A DNA stretch of 64,000 nt from Kiloniella litopenaei (GTDB lineage Bacteria; Pseudomonadota; Alphaproteobacteria; Kiloniellales; Kiloniellaceae): assembly GCF_000982415.1 (NCBI RefSeq), contig NZ_LANI01000024.1, positions 29,103-93,102 of the forward strand, read 5' to 3'. Position numbers and translations under genes: made by a program. Under the pieces are notes generated by a model. It saw only the letters and a list, made by a program, of their open reading frames with translations, searched no databases and was not told the origin of the DNA. Shown in pieces: positions 1-9,566 of the stretch (its first letter is position 1; each line of letters begins with the position of its first letter).

Positions 1-342
1 ATGCGCCGAGATGAAGAGGTTGACGGCTTGAATATAGCCGCAATGGATCAGAAGCTTTTCATTGAACTTTACAAGGGCATCAACCAGGAACGTGAGCTTC
101 TTGATGATATGCTTGTATCGGTTCTGGATAAATCATGGCCTATTCACAGGTTAGACCCCTTGTTGAGGTTGGTTATGGTTGCTGGTGCCTACGAAATTCA
201 GCAGCGCACAGAAACGCCCGCAAAGGTGATTATCTCTGAATATGTTGATGTTGCTCACGCATTTCTTGGCGACAAAGAAACTGCAATGGTGAATGGTGTA
301 TTGGATCGTTTAGCGCATAGCCTGCGCAAAGATGAGTTTTAA
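1..342 (+). CDS. nusB: Transcription antitermination factor NusB, C-terminal part (cut by window edge)
   Basis: The 113 visible residues match the helical C-terminal two thirds of NusB, the factor that binds boxA RNA with S10 (NusE) and supports antitermination on rRNA operons. Typical NusB features are the run around residues 46-65 (WPIHRLDPLLRLVMVAGAYE) and the C-terminal helices containing DVAHAFLGDKETAMVNGVLD. NusB is normally about 140-170 residues and its basic N-terminal helix is missing, so the ATG at position 1 is almost certainly internal and the true start lies outside the window. The next gene, thiL, starts 26 bases downstream; nusB-thiL is a common bacterial gene order. Confidence 0.9.
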   Translation: MRRDEEVDGLNIAAMDQKLFIELYKGINQERELLDDMLVSVLDKSWPIHRLDPLLRLVMVAGAYEIQQRTETPAKVIISEYVDVAHAFLGDKETAMVNGVLDRLAHSLRKDEF

Positions 343-367
343 TATACAAAAACAGGATTTTTGATAC

Positions 368-1354
368 GTGGACGGAACTGAATTTGATCTAATCAAAAGC
401 TATTTTGCGCCGCTTACCCAAAACTATCCCGAAGCCTATAACCTTGAGAACGATGCGGCTCTAATTAACGAAGATGCTGATCGTTCCACAGTTGTAACAA
501 TGGATACTCTTGTCGAGGGTGTCCATTTTTTTTCGACTGATCCCGCCGATGATATTGCGCGTAAAGTTCTTCGTGTAAATCTTTCTGACTTGGCTGCCAT
601 GGGGGCTAGACCTAAAGGTTATACACTTTCTATTTCCTATAATGCATCTATTTCAAACGATTGGGTAAAGTTATTCACCCAGGGGCTGGCAGAAGATCAA
701 AAGAAATTTCAATGCAATTTAATGGGCGGTGATACCGTCTTTTCTGTTGGTCCCTTAACCTTATCCCTTACCTGTTTTGGATCAGTACCCCGCGGGAAAT
801 GCCTATACAGAACGACAGGTGAAGAGGGGGATGATATTTGGGTAAGTGGAACCATCGGAGATTCTGCCGTCGGGTTGAAATTATTAAAAGAAGAAATAAA
901 CAGCAATTATCCTGCAGCAACATCATTTTTAATTGATAGATACAGAGTTCCTCAGCCCAAAACTGAGCTGGGCATTGCCTTATTAGAGCAGGGGATAAGT
1001 AAAACGGCTCTTGATATATCGGATGGACTTTTGGCCGATGTTAACCACATAGCCAAAGGATCTAATCTTCAAGCCAGAATAACATCATCCAGAATACCTC
1101 TGTCCAAAGCCTTTAAAGACGTTTTTGAAACTGCATTAGGTCCTGATATTTGCCTGGCCGCAACGGGTGGGGACGATTACGAGCTTCTTTTCACATCCCA
1201 TAGAAAAAATCGACAGGAACTGATTGAAATATCAGATAAATTAAATACACCAATCACCCGAATAGGCGTTTTAGCCAAAGGCACTGGCGTCTTGTTGTTG
1301 GATGAAGAAAACCGAGAAATACCCGTCGATCAATATGGATGGGAACATTTTTAA
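368..1354 (+). CDS. thiL: Thiamine-monophosphate kinase ThiL
   Basis: ThiL phosphorylates thiamine monophosphate to thiamine pyrophosphate with ATP, the last step of cofactor synthesis, in the cytoplasm. The 328-residue product has the family length and motifs: an N-terminal NDAA metal-binding segment (about residue 28), VTMDTLVEGVHF (about 43-54), VNLSDLAAMGA, MGGDTVFS (about 118), ALDISDGLLADV (about 215) and TGGDDYELLF (about 266). It starts at GTG; the start 26 bases after nusB gives the normal N-terminus. Cotranscription with nusB is likely. No frameshift or missing motif was seen. Confidence 0.95.
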   Translation: MDGTEFDLIKSYFAPLTQNYPEAYNLENDAALINEDADRSTVVTMDTLVEGVHFFSTDPADDIARKVLRVNLSDLAAMGARPKGYTLSISYNASISNDWVKLFTQGLAEDQKKFQCNLMGGDTVFSVGPLTLSLTCFGSVPRGKCLYRTTGEEGDDIWVSGTIGDSAVGLKLLKEEINSNYPAATSFLIDRYRVPQPKTELGIALLEQGISKTALDISDGLLADVNHIAKGSNLQARITSSRIPLSKAFKDVFETALGPDICLAATGGDDYELLFTSHRKNRQELIEISDKLNTPITRIGVLAKGTGVLLLDEENREIPVDQYGWEHF

Positions 1355-1445
1355 TTTAAATGTTTAGATTGAATATCCTTTGTTTAACTTAAACTAAACT
1401 TTATTATCACTATTACATTTAAAGTTATTTATCTCTGGTGTTTAT

Positions 1446-1898
1446 ATGAAAAAAATTATCATACTCATTGCGATAATATTGCTGCTTGGCGGTGGTGGTT
1501 TTGCTGGGTGGTGGTTTTTTCTGAAACAACCAGAAAGCGACGAAGAAGTTGTCGAAGAGATTCCCGAAATTCCATCTGCTTTTCTAGAGTTCCCGCCAAC
1601 TGTAATTCACCTTATTAAAGAAGGTGTCGTAACACATCATGTAACTGTTAAAATAACGATTGAAGTTGCTGAGGGACCCGATCTTATTAATGCAGAGCGG
1701 TGGCAAATTCGACTGCAAAATGATTTTATGACAGAGTTACACTCTCTGTATTACTACAGGTACTTTACCCAGGATGGGTATGTAAGTGACAAAATCACTA
1801 AACGGCTGATCAATGTTGCTGATAAAGTTATGGGCAAAGGTGTTGTTCGTAATGTTGAACTTCTTGTAGAAGGAATTACGAAACCTTCGAACAGTTAA
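1446..1898 (+). CDS. FliL-like single-pass membrane protein
   Basis: The 150-residue product has a short cytoplasmic N-terminus, one membrane helix at about residues 3-26 rich in Ile, Leu and Gly, an acidic linker (about 30-45) and a periplasmic domain. That layout and the C-terminal ITIEVAEGPD and INVADKVMGKGVV segments resemble FliL, which associates with the flagellar stator. No flagellar gene is nearby. Related FliL-like genes behind nusB-thiL are known in alphaproteobacteria, so this could be a paralogue with a non-flagellar role. It is separated from thiL by 91 bases of A+T-rich DNA that may hold its own promoter. Confidence 0.6.
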   Translation: MKKIIILIAIILLLGGGGFAGWWFFLKQPESDEEVVEEIPEIPSAFLEFPPTVIHLIKEGVVTHHVTVKITIEVAEGPDLINAERWQIRLQNDFMTELHSLYYYRYFTQDGYVSDKITKRLINVADKVMGKGVVRNVELLVEGITKPSNS

Positions 1899-2002
1899 CC
1901 GTTATCTGCCCCAATAATCTTTGAAAACAAAACGAATTCCCCTTGGAATTATCAATAAGCCCTGTGTATGGTTGCTTATATTGAAGTGAGTTAACCCTAT
2001 AT

Positions 2003-3211
2003 ATGTCACACCACGACCCAACCAAATCCAATGTAATTTTTCTTGCAATCTGCCAAGCCTTGGGGATGAGCTGTAGCTCTATGCTCATTTCAATGAGTTC
2101 TCTTGTCGGCACGACGCTCGCAGATGATAAGTCATATGGAACATTGCCGTTATCTTTGCAGTTTTTAAGTATGATGGTATGTGCCTTACCCATTTCGTAC
2201 TTTATGAAACATTATGGCCGTCGAGCAGGTTTTAGCCTTGGAGCTGTTTGCGGGGCCTTATCTGGATTTTTCTCTGCGCAGGCTGTTTTAGATAATAATT
2301 TTGAGCTCTTTTGTTTAAGTTCATTTCTATTCGGCGCCTTTACATCGACAGTTGCTTATTACCGATTTGCAGCCGCTGACACGGCAACAGAAGTATTTAA
2401 AAACAAAGCAATTTCACTTGTGATGGCCGGGGGCGTTATATCTGCCTTTGCGGGACCAGAACTTGCGAAGTGGTCCAAAGATATTGAATTTTTTGGACCA
2501 GTGCTTTTCGTCGGTAGTTTTTACGCGATTACCGCCCTCTGTTTGGTAACCCTGGTAATTGTACAGTTCCTGAGAATTCCTAAATTAGCCGTACACGAAC
2601 GAAAATCTGCTGGTAGGCCTATCCTAGAGATTGCCCGACAGCCCGTTTTTTTTGTTGCTGTTCTTAGTGGCATTGTTAGTTACGCCTGCATGAACCTTGT
2701 TATGAGCATTACCCCGGCGGCCATGATTGCATGTGCTCACCCCTTTGATGCCGCGGCTTTTGTAATTCAATGGCATGTATTCGGTATGTACGCCCCATCT
2801 TTTTTTACAGGCTCTATCATCAATCGTTTTGGGTTAATCAAAGTTCAGATGACGGGTGCTATTCTTATCGCCGTCGCAGCAGCTATTAATTTAACAGGGG
2901 TTGAGCTTGAAAATTTTTGGTTTGGTTTGGTGGCCTTAGGACTTGGCTGGAACTTCCTCTATGTCGGGGGGAGCGCGATGTTAACTGAATCATACAGACC
3001 CGAAGAAAAAGCAAAAGTACAAGCCTTTAACGAACTTTTGGTTTTCGGAGTTGTAGCAACAACAGCTTTTGGCTCTGGCTTTGTTTTCGACCAATTCGGT
3101 TGGGCCGCTGTGAACACCCTGGCCTTTATTCCTGTGGGTATTTTTATTGCAGTTCATTTAATATACTGGCACCCACTAAGGCGCAGCTTATCTTCGGCGA
3201 AAACTATATAA
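2003..3211 (+). CDS. Major facilitator superfamily transporter
   Basis: The 402-residue product is hydrophobic throughout with about twelve predicted membrane helices. The loop between helices 2 and 3 has KHYGRRAGF, the MFS signature of basic residues around GRR. The middle loop (about residues 185-205) is basic and cytoplasmic. The overall pattern resembles Bcr/CflA- or YcaD-like carriers, but the substrate cannot be named from sequence. Its stop codon lies inside a direct repeat (3199-3226). It is convergent with bamE, only 21 bases apart, and transcribed separately from the upstream core genes. Confidence 0.8.
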   Translation: MSHHDPTKSNVIFLAICQALGMSCSSMLISMSSLVGTTLADDKSYGTLPLSLQFLSMMVCALPISYFMKHYGRRAGFSLGAVCGALSGFFSAQAVLDNNFELFCLSSFLFGAFTSTVAYYRFAAADTATEVFKNKAISLVMAGGVISAFAGPELAKWSKDIEFFGPVLFVGSFYAITALCLVTLVIVQFLRIPKLAVHERKSAGRPILEIARQPVFFVAVLSGIVSYACMNLVMSITPAAMIACAHPFDAAAFVIQWHVFGMYAPSFFTGSIINRFGLIKVQMTGAILIAVAAAINLTGVELENFWFGLVALGLGWNFLYVGGSAMLTESYRPEEKAKVQAFNELLVFGVVATTAFGSGFVFDQFGWAAVNTLAFIPVGIFIAVHLIYWHPLRRSLSSAKTI

Positions 3212-3226
3212 GGTGAAAACTATATA
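3199..3226. repeat. Direct repeat spanning the MFS stop codon
   Basis: GAAAACTATATA occurs at 3199-3210 and again at 3215-3226, giving a 16-base period. The first copy holds most of the stop codon of the MFS gene. It looks like a small local duplication; compare the duplication at the argC stop (39196-39219). Confidence 0.7.
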
Positions 3227-3232
3227 GAGTGA

Positions 3233-3691
3233 TTAATTCCCACCACCCGGCGTAAATTTACCCAGGTTACCAAGAAGCTGTTGAATTATGGTCAGATCCT
3301 GACCTTCTGTTGGTGTGATCCGAGTTACAGGATCAATAATGCGACCATCTTCAAGTGCAAACTGTCGTGATTCTTCCAGTTTTCCATCTTCGGAAAATTT
3401 CACCACAAGGATGCTTCGCTCCAGAACTACAGGGTCGTAAAACGCTGTCTTTTCAACTCTTTCACCGACGTAGTACCAGACCTGATCTTTAAAAGTCGAA
3501 AGGGTCGATGGCGATCCAAGTAACTCAGCAACGTCACGACGGCTAGAAACACCCGTTTCCAGTTTACTGACCTCTTCTGGATCTGGATAGTTTCCTCGCA
3601 CATTCACCCGGCTTTCACAGGCGCTAATGGCAAAAGGGATAATCATTGCAGCCAGTAGCGTCTTGGCTTTAGAGGAAACTTTATGAGACAT
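3233..3691 (-). CDS. bamE: Outer membrane assembly lipoprotein BamE (SmpA/OmlA)
   Basis: BamE is an accessory lipoprotein of the BAM machine that inserts beta-barrel proteins into the outer membrane. The 152-residue product has a basic N-terminus, a hydrophobic signal (about 11-24) and a lipobox ending in ISAC, with the lipidated Cys at about residue 25. The SmpA/OmlA domain follows: GNYPDPEEVSKLETGVSSRRDVAELLGSP-type opening (about 33-62), then VWYYVGERVEKTAF (about 71-84). The family core ends at about residue 120 and a Gly-rich tail follows. It is divergent from the bc1 chaperone gene, the usual arrangement in alphaproteobacteria. Confidence 0.9.
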   Translation of the reverse strand: MSHKVSSKAKTLLAAMIIPFAISACESRVNVRGNYPDPEEVSKLETGVSSRRDVAELLGSPSTLSTFKDQVWYYVGERVEKTAFYDPVVLERSILVVKFSEDGKLEESRQFALEDGRIIDPVTRITPTEGQDLTIIQQLLGNLGKFTPGGGN

Positions 3692-3848
3692 AATCGTAAT
3701 CTGACCCTATTGATCTATATATGAGCGTAAGGCTATTTAACATATAAGCTGTTTTTGCTAAACCATACGCGTTACACAGGCACTATACTCGTCTATATAC
3801 TTGTTTCGAGTCATAAATCCAAGCTGATTATATCAAGAGGTTCATTAG

Positions 3849-4373
3849 TTGTTCAGGAAGTTTTTTCGTCGCGATCGCGAATCTGATGCCGTACATGATT
3901 TGTATGCATGTCTTGTCGAACAGGCGCGCAAAACAGAATTTTATGAAAACCATTCTGTACCGGATAGTCTGGATGGTCGTTTTGATATGATTACCTTACA
4001 TATGTTTCTGGTCTTGCACAGATTGAAGGCTGAAAAAGAAAGAACGGAAGCATTTTCCCAAAAACTTTTTGATCTGATGTTTTATGACATGGATCTTAGT
4101 TTAAGGGAAATGGGTGTCGGGGATGTAGGTGTCGGTAAACGTGTCAAAGCAATGTTACAGGGCTTTTACGGCAGACTGGCAGCCTACGAAGGGGCACTAG
4201 AACAAGGCGATACAGCTCTCGAGGATGCGTTGAAACGTAACCTCTATGGAACAATAGAAGCTGACGAAGCCGCAGTTCAATACATGCGAAACTATCTAAT
4301 TCAACAGATTGAATACCTTAAAGACCAGGATATTTCAGATATCGTGTCTGGCAAAATTAAGTTTCGTTCCTAA
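3849..4373 (+). CDS. Ubiquinol-cytochrome c chaperone, CBP3 family
   Basis: The 174-residue product belongs to the Ubiq_cyt_C_chap (CBP3/UQCC1) family, which in mitochondria assists cytochrome b assembly into the bc1 complex. Family features are YACLVEQARKTEFYE (about 18-32), the DMITLHMFLVLHRL helix (about 46-59) and LFDLMFYDMDLSLREMGVGD (about 71-90). TTG is taken as start because AGAGG ends 8 bases upstream and the first residues (MFRKFFRRD) are family-like. It lies between bamE and DUF177-rpmF-plsX, a widely conserved alphaproteobacterial neighbourhood. Its bc1 client genes are not in the window. Confidence 0.88.
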   Translation: MFRKFFRRDRESDAVHDLYACLVEQARKTEFYENHSVPDSLDGRFDMITLHMFLVLHRLKAEKERTEAFSQKLFDLMFYDMDLSLREMGVGDVGVGKRVKAMLQGFYGRLAAYEGALEQGDTALEDALKRNLYGTIEADEAAVQYMRNYLIQQIEYLKDQDISDIVSGKIKFRS

Positions 4374-4533
4374 GATTTGGTATGGCAACCCTGCAATAAA
4401 ATAAATTGACCCCTAATTTTGCCTCGCTTATTGTGCGCGATCTGGAATTTAAGTGTTAAATTGGGTTGTTATTCATTCAAACTTACACCTAATAACAGAA
4501 CTATATCGTTAAAATCTAATCAGGAGTTCAGCA

Positions 4534-5091
4534 ATGGATACGCCGGGCGAAAATGAATTTTCGCGTCGCTACCCCGTTGATAAAGTTCAGGCACGTTCAC
4601 AGGCTTTGAATATAAAAGCAAAACCAGATGAATGTGCGGCCGTTGCAAAAAGATTTGATCTCGTTGAATTGAGATCACTTTCGGCAACATTGGAACTTGA
4701 CCCAAAAGGGAAGGGCACATTGCTTGGCGTAAAAGGCCAATTGAAAGCCGACGTTACACAATCTTGCATTATAACTGCAGAACCTGTGTCGACGACAATT
4801 GATGAGCCTTTTGATATACTCTACAGCTTTGAACCTATTCGGGAAACAGCTGAAGAAATCCTGATTGATATTGATGCAGAGGATCCACCAGAAATGGCTG
4901 ATCCAACAGGAATTGATTTTGGTGAGGCTATTGTTCAGCAACTAGCTGTTATGTTAGACCCTTATCCGAAAGCACCGAATTCTACTTGGGATGGCGATTC
5001 TGTGGACGAAGCGCCAGATGAAGAAGAAATACAGGAAACAGCGAAAACAAGCCCGTTTTCTGTGCTAAAAGACCTACAAATTAAAAAGTAA
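4534..5091 (+). CDS. DUF177 (YceD-type) protein
   Basis: The 185-residue protein has the DUF177 core including the C-terminal acidic stretch and the LDPYPKAPNS segment near residue 150 that precedes the family end. The single Cys in the VTQSCIITAEPV motif (about residue 78) is the conserved family position. YceD-type proteins sit before rpmF in very many bacteria and have been linked to 23S rRNA metabolism; no catalytic motif is visible. AGGAG is 8 bases before the ATG. Likely cotranscribed with rpmF, 94 bases downstream. Confidence 0.85.
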   Translation: MDTPGENEFSRRYPVDKVQARSQALNIKAKPDECAAVAKRFDLVELRSLSATLELDPKGKGTLLGVKGQLKADVTQSCIITAEPVSTTIDEPFDILYSFEPIRETAEEILIDIDAEDPPEMADPTGIDFGEAIVQQLAVMLDPYPKAPNSTWDGDSVDEAPDEEEIQETAKTSPFSVLKDLQIKK

Positions 5092-5185
5092 GGTATCTTT
5101 ACCTTAGTTAGGGCTTGCCGTCGGCGTTGTTATTCGTTAATAAGCGGCGAGTTTTTTATTAAAGCTAAATGCGAGAGTTAGAGCA

Positions 5186-5365
5186 ATGGCTGTTCCAAAG
5201 AGTAAGATTAGTAATTCCCGCCGCGGTCAGCGTCGGTCACATGATGCGCTTCGCGCAAGCGTTTCACAAGAATGCCCAAACTGTGGTGAGCTAAAGCGCC
5301 CACACCATGTTTGTGCTTCATGCGGTCATTATGATGGTCGTGATGTAGCAGAAGCTGAAGCCTAA
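5186..5365 (+). CDS. rpmF: 50S ribosomal protein L32
   Basis: This short gene encodes 59 residues beginning [20 protein letters not shown], the standard L32 N-terminus. Two Cys pairs, CPNCG at residues 30-34 and CASCG at 43-47, form the zinc ribbon of the C+ type of L32, and the protein ends in an Ala/Glu-rich tail. The ATG follows GCGAGAGTTAGAGC, which offers a GAG-type ribosome site. DUF177 lies upstream and plsX downstream, separated from plsX by a hairpin with a T-rich tail. Confidence 0.97.
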   Translation: MAVPKSKISNSRRGQRRSHDALRASVSQECPNCGELKRPHHVCASCGHYDGRDVAEAEA

Positions 5366-5391
5366 GGCTTGTCCAAATAGTCTTTTGTGAT

Positions 5392-5424
5392 AGGCCGATC
5401 ATTGTGATGGTCGGCCTTTCTTTT
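5392..5424 (+). terminator. Hairpin terminator between rpmF and plsX
   Basis: AGGCCGA (5392-5398) pairs with TCGGCCT (5411-5417) and a T-rich run follows. It probably ends part of the transcription of rpmF and so sets a ribosomal versus lipid-gene ratio; readthrough into plsX is likely. Confidence 0.7.
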
Positions 5425-5452
5425 ATGGATCAATTTGACAAGCGGGAAACCA

Positions 5453-6499
5453 GTGAGCGCTAGCATAACCATAGCCTTAGATGCAATGGGAGGTGATGAC
5501 GCACCGGATATTGTTGTACACGGAGCAGAAATAGCTTCACAAAGATATCCTAACGTCAGATTTCTCATGTTTGGTCGAGAGCAAGAGGTTATGCCTCTGC
5601 TGGAAAAAACGACCCGATTAAAAGACGTCGTTGAGTTTATTCATACTGATGACAAAGTTCTCAGTGATGATAAACCGGCTGTTGCATTACGCTCTGGGCG
5701 GAAGTCATCAATGCGTCTTGCCATTAATGCTGTACAGGATGGCCGTGCGGACGGTGTCGTTTCCGCGGGTAACACTGGTGCACTTATGGCTATGTCAAAG
5801 TTTGTCCTTAAAACTCTTCCCGGTGTAGATCGGCCCGCAATAGCCTCTTTCTTTCCAACGTTACGGGGGGAATCCCTCATGTTGGATTTAGGGGCGAACC
5901 TCAGCTGTGATGCCGATAATCTGGTTGATTTTGCCGTGATGGGAAATGCCTTTGCCCGATGTGTTCTTGGTGTACAAGAACCATCTGTAGGTATTCTGAA
6001 CGTCGGTTCTGAAGATGTTAAAGGTCACGAATATCTTCAAGTCGCAAGCTCTATGCTTCGCAAAGCTGACTTACCTGGCGATTTTATCGGATTTGTCGAA
6101 GGTGACGATATTGGTAAGGGAACTGTGGATGTGATCGTCACAGATGGCTTCACAGGTAATGTCGCTCTGAAAACGGCGGAAGGTACTGCAAAACTTATCA
6201 CGGAATTCTTTCGTCAGACGTTCAAAAGCAGCATCCTGGCAAGTCTTGGCTACCTCTTGGCAAGCTCTTCACTAAATAAATTAAAGAAACGTGTTGACCC
6301 CCGCCTGTATAATGGGGCTATCTTTCTTGGTCTTAACGGCATTGCTGTTAAGAGTCATGGTGGTACTGATGCAATCGGTTTTGCAAATGCAATTGGCGTA
6401 GCCGTTGATATGCGCGATCAGGATATTGTTACCAAAATTCGTGAAGATTTCGATTCGCTGACACGTGAACCGATAAATGAGCAGGCTGGATTTGAATGA
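5453..6499 (+). CDS. plsX: Phosphate acyltransferase PlsX
   Basis: PlsX makes acyl-phosphate from acyl-ACP, the acyl donor for PlsY in phospholipid synthesis, at the inner face of the membrane. The protein opens with [16 protein letters not shown], the family signature, and contains [10 protein letters not shown] (about 107), [17 protein letters not shown] (about 134) and [14 protein letters not shown] (about 227). GTG at 5453 is chosen because GCGGGAA lies 6 bases upstream; an in-frame TTG at 5435 would add six residues but has no ribosome site. The stop overlaps the fabH start by four bases (ATGA), so the two are translationally coupled. Confidence 0.95.
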   Translation: MSASITIALDAMGGDDAPDIVVHGAEIASQRYPNVRFLMFGREQEVMPLLEKTTRLKDVVEFIHTDDKVLSDDKPAVALRSGRKSSMRLAINAVQDGRADGVVSAGNTGALMAMSKFVLKTLPGVDRPAIASFFPTLRGESLMLDLGANLSCDADNLVDFAVMGNAFARCVLGVQEPSVGILNVGSEDVKGHEYLQVASSMLRKADLPGDFIGFVEGDDIGKGTVDVIVTDGFTGNVALKTAEGTAKLITEFFRQTFKSSILASLGYLLASSSLNKLKKRVDPRLYNGAIFLGLNGIAVKSHGGTDAIGFANAIGVAVDMRDQDIVTKIREDFDSLTREPINEQAGFE

Positions 6500-7470
6500 T
6501 AGTGCGTGCAAAGATCAAAGGCTGTGGCTCTTATTTACCAGAGCGCATTCTAACAAATGATCAACTGGCCGAACGGGTTGAAACATCCGACGAATGGATT
6601 CAACAGCGCACGGGTATCAAGCACAGATATATCGCCGGAGAAAACGAATTAACTTCTGATCTGGCAACGAAAGCTGCTCTTGCAGCTTTGGAGCATGCAA
6701 ACATCAATGTATCAGAAGTTGATCTCATTGTATGTGCAACTGCGACACCTGATGAAACCTTTCCAGCTACAGCAACTGTTGTACAGAAAAACCTTGGTGT
6801 GACCAAGGGCGCTGCGTTTGATTTACAAGCTGTTTGCAGTGGTTTTGTTTATGGACTTTCTGTTGTTGATAGTTTGATCCAGACAGGACAGGCAAAGACC
6901 GCATTGCTTATCGGGGCTGAAACTTTTTCCCGTATTCTTGACTGGGAAGATCGCTCAACTTGTGTTCTTTTTGGCGATGGAGCAGGGGCTATTGTTCTGC
7001 AAGCAGAAGAAGGCAATGGCGATACCAGCGATAGCGGAATATTAAGTACCCATATTTACGCAGATGGTCGTTGTCATGATGCGCTTTACGTAGATGGAGG
7101 ACCATCTTCTACGGGTACAGCTGGCTTCTTGCGGATGGAAGGGAAAGAAGTTTTCAGGCAAGCTGTCACAAGAATGCCCGAAGCAATTGATGCCGCTTTG
7201 AAAAAGTCTGATTTGGGCCCTGAAGCAATTGATTGGTTGGTTCCGCATCAAGCCAATATCCGTATAATTGAGGCCATGGGGAAAAAATTGAAGCTCCCCA
7301 AAGAACGTGTTGTTGTAACTGTCGACAAACACGCGAACACCTCTGCTGCGTCGATACCATTAGCATTGACCGAAGCCGTTTATGATGGCCGAATTAAACG
7401 TGGTGACATGATCATGATGGCGGCAATGGGGGGTGGTTTTACATGGGGATCGGCCCTTTTACGTTGGTAA
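6496..7470 (+). CDS. fabH: Beta-ketoacyl-ACP synthase III FabH
   Basis: FabH condenses acetyl-CoA with malonyl-ACP to start type II fatty acid synthesis. The 324-residue protein has the catalytic triad in the expected places: Cys in [10 protein letters not shown] (about 114), His in VPHQANIRI (about 251) and Asn in [10 protein letters not shown] (about 281), plus the C-terminal [22 protein letters not shown] near residue 40 is also typical. It overlaps plsX by four bases, the classic plsX-fabH pair, here followed by ihfA as in other alphaproteobacteria. Confidence 0.97.
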   Translation: MIVRAKIKGCGSYLPERILTNDQLAERVETSDEWIQQRTGIKHRYIAGENELTSDLATKAALAALEHANINVSEVDLIVCATATPDETFPATATVVQKNLGVTKGAAFDLQAVCSGFVYGLSVVDSLIQTGQAKTALLIGAETFSRILDWEDRSTCVLFGDGAGAIVLQAEEGNGDTSDSGILSTHIYADGRCHDALYVDGGPSSTGTAGFLRMEGKEVFRQAVTRMPEAIDAALKKSDLGPEAIDWLVPHQANIRIIEAMGKKLKLPKERVVVTVDKHANTSAASIPLALTEAVYDGRIKRGDMIMMAAMGGGFTWGSALLRW

Positions 7471-7624
7471 ATAAAACCTATTGTGAAGGTTATCTCAGAA
7501 CAGCTTTGTGAGATAAAACTTGTAATTTCCTGAAAAGTTTAGCAAAATCGCCTTGTATATCATTTGAGTTACTGGTTTTTCCGGGAAATTCGCATAACGA
7601 TAACAAGGGGAGTGGAACTTCATT

Positions 7625-7921
7625 ATGAGCACTACAGTCACTCGTGCTGATCTCAGTGAAGCCGTATATCAAGAAGTTGGCCTATCCAGAAATGAGTCTG
7701 CTGATCTAGTAGAATCTGTTCTAAACGAAATTTCTGACACCTTGATTAAAGGTGATTCGGTTAAAATATCATCTTTTGGTAGTTTTGCTGTTCGTGAAAA
7801 AGGTGAGCGTATTGGACGTAACCCGAAAACCGGGGAAGAGGTTCCAATTTTGCCACGTAGGGTTCTCGTCTTCCGAGCTTCTCATGTTTTGAAAAATAAA
7901 ATAAATACGTCTCTTTCTTAA
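7625..7921 (+). CDS. ihfA: Integration host factor alpha subunit
   Basis: The 98-residue product belongs to the HU/IHF DNA-bending family. It has two N-terminal helices, the [26 protein letters not shown] beta arm region (about 39-61) and the tip proline in [11 protein letters not shown] that intercalates into DNA. The acidic N-terminal helices and the position after fabH and before a MerR-type gene identify it as IHF alpha rather than HU. The 154-base gap after fabH probably contains its own promoter. GGGGAG lies about 14 bases before the ATG, which is a long spacing. Confidence 0.92.
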   Translation: MSTTVTRADLSEAVYQEVGLSRNESADLVESVLNEISDTLIKGDSVKISSFGSFAVREKGERIGRNPKTGEEVPILPRRVLVFRASHVLKNKINTSLS

Positions 7922-7996
7922 GATATCGTATTTTTGCGGAACGTATCAGTAATCTGCTGATAAAAATTTAAAAAAAAGCAGGAGTTTAATCTGCCA

Positions 7997-8458
7997 ATGT
8001 CTGCTGCGGAATCCTCAACAAAATCTGCGGCTGCGTTCCGGACTATTAGCGAAGTATCTGGCGATTTGAATGTACCACAGCATGTGCTGCGGTTCTGGGA
8101 AACGAAGTTCCCACAGGTAAAGCCATTGAAACGCGCAGGACGCAGACGGTATTACCGCCCGGAAGATTTAAAAATACTACGTCAGATTAGAGATCTTCTC
8201 TACAAAGACGGGTATACAATTAAAGGCGTTCAAAAGCTCTTCAAAGAAGGCGCCTTTAAAGCGAAAAATTCTTTGGATACACAAAAAGTCAGCGATCAGG
8301 TAACAAAACCAGATGCAGATCCTTTAGAAAACATGCCCAAAGAAGCTCTTGATCAGAAGGAGCAAAAGCCCCTGACAGAGCAATTTTCGGGCCTCACTTT
8401 GGATCACCAACAAGAAATCCTGAACGAGTTAAAATCTATTCGCTCTCTTCTGGACTAA
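7997..8458 (+). CDS. MerR family transcriptional regulator
   Basis: The 153-residue protein has an N-terminal winged helix-turn-helix of MerR type: [22 protein letters not shown] (about 12-33) followed by [30 protein letters not shown] (about 44-73). The C-terminal half is low-complexity and polar, with no Cys metal site, so a metal sensor role is unlikely. The ligand is unknown. The gene follows ihfA in many alphaproteobacteria. It ends about 100 bases before tRNA-Pro. Confidence 0.88.
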   Translation: MSAAESSTKSAAAFRTISEVSGDLNVPQHVLRFWETKFPQVKPLKRAGRRRYYRPEDLKILRQIRDLLYKDGYTIKGVQKLFKEGAFKAKNSLDTQKVSDQVTKPDADPLENMPKEALDQKEQKPLTEQFSGLTLDHQQEILNELKSIRSLLD

Positions 8459-8559
8459 TTTTTCATTTTTTTCTGACAAGGCCATTGCCTTGCACTTTTT
8501 GCGAATGTATATAGTGCCCAGAAATATTCTTAAACATTATATGCTTAGGTTTACTCTAT

Positions 8560-8636
8560 CGGAGTATAGCGCAGTCTGGTAGCGCACTTGGCTGGGGGCC
8601 AAGGGGTCGCAGGTTCGAATCCTGCTACTCCGACCA
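8560..8636 (+). tRNA. tRNA-Pro (anticodon GGG)
   Basis: The 77-base cloverleaf has acceptor arms CGGAGTA and TACTCCG with encoded CCA, D arm GCGC/GCGC, anticodon stem CTTGG/CCAAG around loop CTGGGGG (anticodon GGG, reading CCC/CCU) and TPsiC arm GCAGG-TTCGAAT-CCTGC. All stems pair fully. The location after the merR gene is conserved in alphaproteobacteria. No integrase or duplicated 3' end nearby suggests use as an integration site. Confidence 0.97.
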
Positions 8637-8643
8637 AAACACG

Positions 8644-8680
8644 AAACCTCTGATCTATTTTGCAGATCAGAGGTTTTTTA
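8644..8680 (+). terminator. Intrinsic terminator of tRNA-Pro
   Basis: AAACCTCTGATCT (8644-8656) pairs perfectly with AGATCAGAGGTTT (8664-8676) over 13 base pairs with a 7-base loop, and the T run continues to 8679. Confidence 0.9.
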
Positions 8681-8783
8681 TTTCAATATCGGTATATGAA
8701 TTCAATAGCTTATCAGGCTGGTATTATTGTTCGACTATGATAATCTTGGCCCGTATAATCAGAAGCTTGGGGGATAGATCGGT

Positions 8784-9566
8784 ATGAATACCGGAACCAA
8801 CGAAATCAAAACAGTTCTGGAAGTTAAAAGCCTGAACAAAAGCTTTAATGGTCTTAAAGCACTTGATAACGTGAGCTTCAAAACGCAATTGGGGGAAACC
8901 CTTGTTATCATCGGCCCGTCAGGTAGTGGAAAGACTCTCCTACTTAAAACCATGCTTGGTATAATACTTCAAGATTCTGGTGATATCTTTATTGATGGCC
9001 TTCCCAAAGAAAAGGTTCAGGAAACCGCACCGAATTTCCTGGATCGGTTTGGTATGCTCTTTCAACAATCCGCACTTTTTGATTCGATGACCGTCTGGGA
9101 GAACATAGGGTTTAAAGACCTAAAAAAACCAGATGCAGACAAAAATATCATCAAAAAGGAAGTAATAAAGCTGTTAGACAAAGTTGGTTTGGGGCCAGAA
9201 GTTGCAGATTTATACCCATCTGAACTATCCGGCGGAATGCAAAAACGGGTTGGTTTAGCCCGTGCATTTTCTGGAGACCCGGAATTTTTGCTCCTTGATG
9301 AACCTACTGCTGGCCTTGACCCAATTATGAGTAATTCAATTAGCCAGCTCATAAAGCAACAAACAAAAGAACACAAGACAACATCAATTGTAATTAGCAG
9401 TGATTTAGAATCTGCGCGGAAAATCTCTAATAATATTATGATGTTACATCAAGGGGCCATCGTGTGGCATGGACCGGCTTCTAAGCTGGAAGAGACAGAA
9501 AACCCATTTATCAGACAGTTTATTCACAAGTCCGCAAAAGGTCCCATCGCAGTTTTAACTGAATAA
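8784..9566 (+). CDS. MlaF-like ABC transporter ATP-binding protein
   Basis: The 260-residue protein is an ABC ATPase: Walker A GPSGSGKTLLLK (about 46-57), Q-loop FQQSALFDSMTVWENIGF (about 93-110), signature LSGGMQKRVGLARA (about 149-162) and Walker B FLLLDEPTAGLD (about 170-181). The Q-loop segment is close to MlaF/Ttg2A, the ATPase of the lipid-trafficking MCE system. Its usual partners, the MlaE permease and MlaD MCE protein, are not adjacent. The stop TAA shares its last A with the ATG of the YigZ-type gene, so the two are coupled. Whether it is an orphan subunit or works with a distant mla operon is unknown. Confidence 0.85.
   Translation: MNTGTNEIKTVLEVKSLNKSFNGLKALDNVSFKTQLGETLVIIGPSGSGKTLLLKTMLGIILQDSGDIFIDGLPKEKVQETAPNFLDRFGMLFQQSALFDSMTVWENIGFKDLKKPDADKNIIKKEVIKLLDKVGLGPEVADLYPSELSGGMQKRVGLARAFSGDPEFLLLDEPTAGLDPIMSNSISQLIKQQTKEHKTTSIVISSDLESARKISNNIMMLHQGAIVWHGPASKLEETENPFIRQFIHKSAKGPIAVLTE

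Noticed and set aside
8560..8783. Integrated element at tRNA-Pro
   Set aside because: No integrase, no repeated tRNA 3' end and ordinary genes follow.
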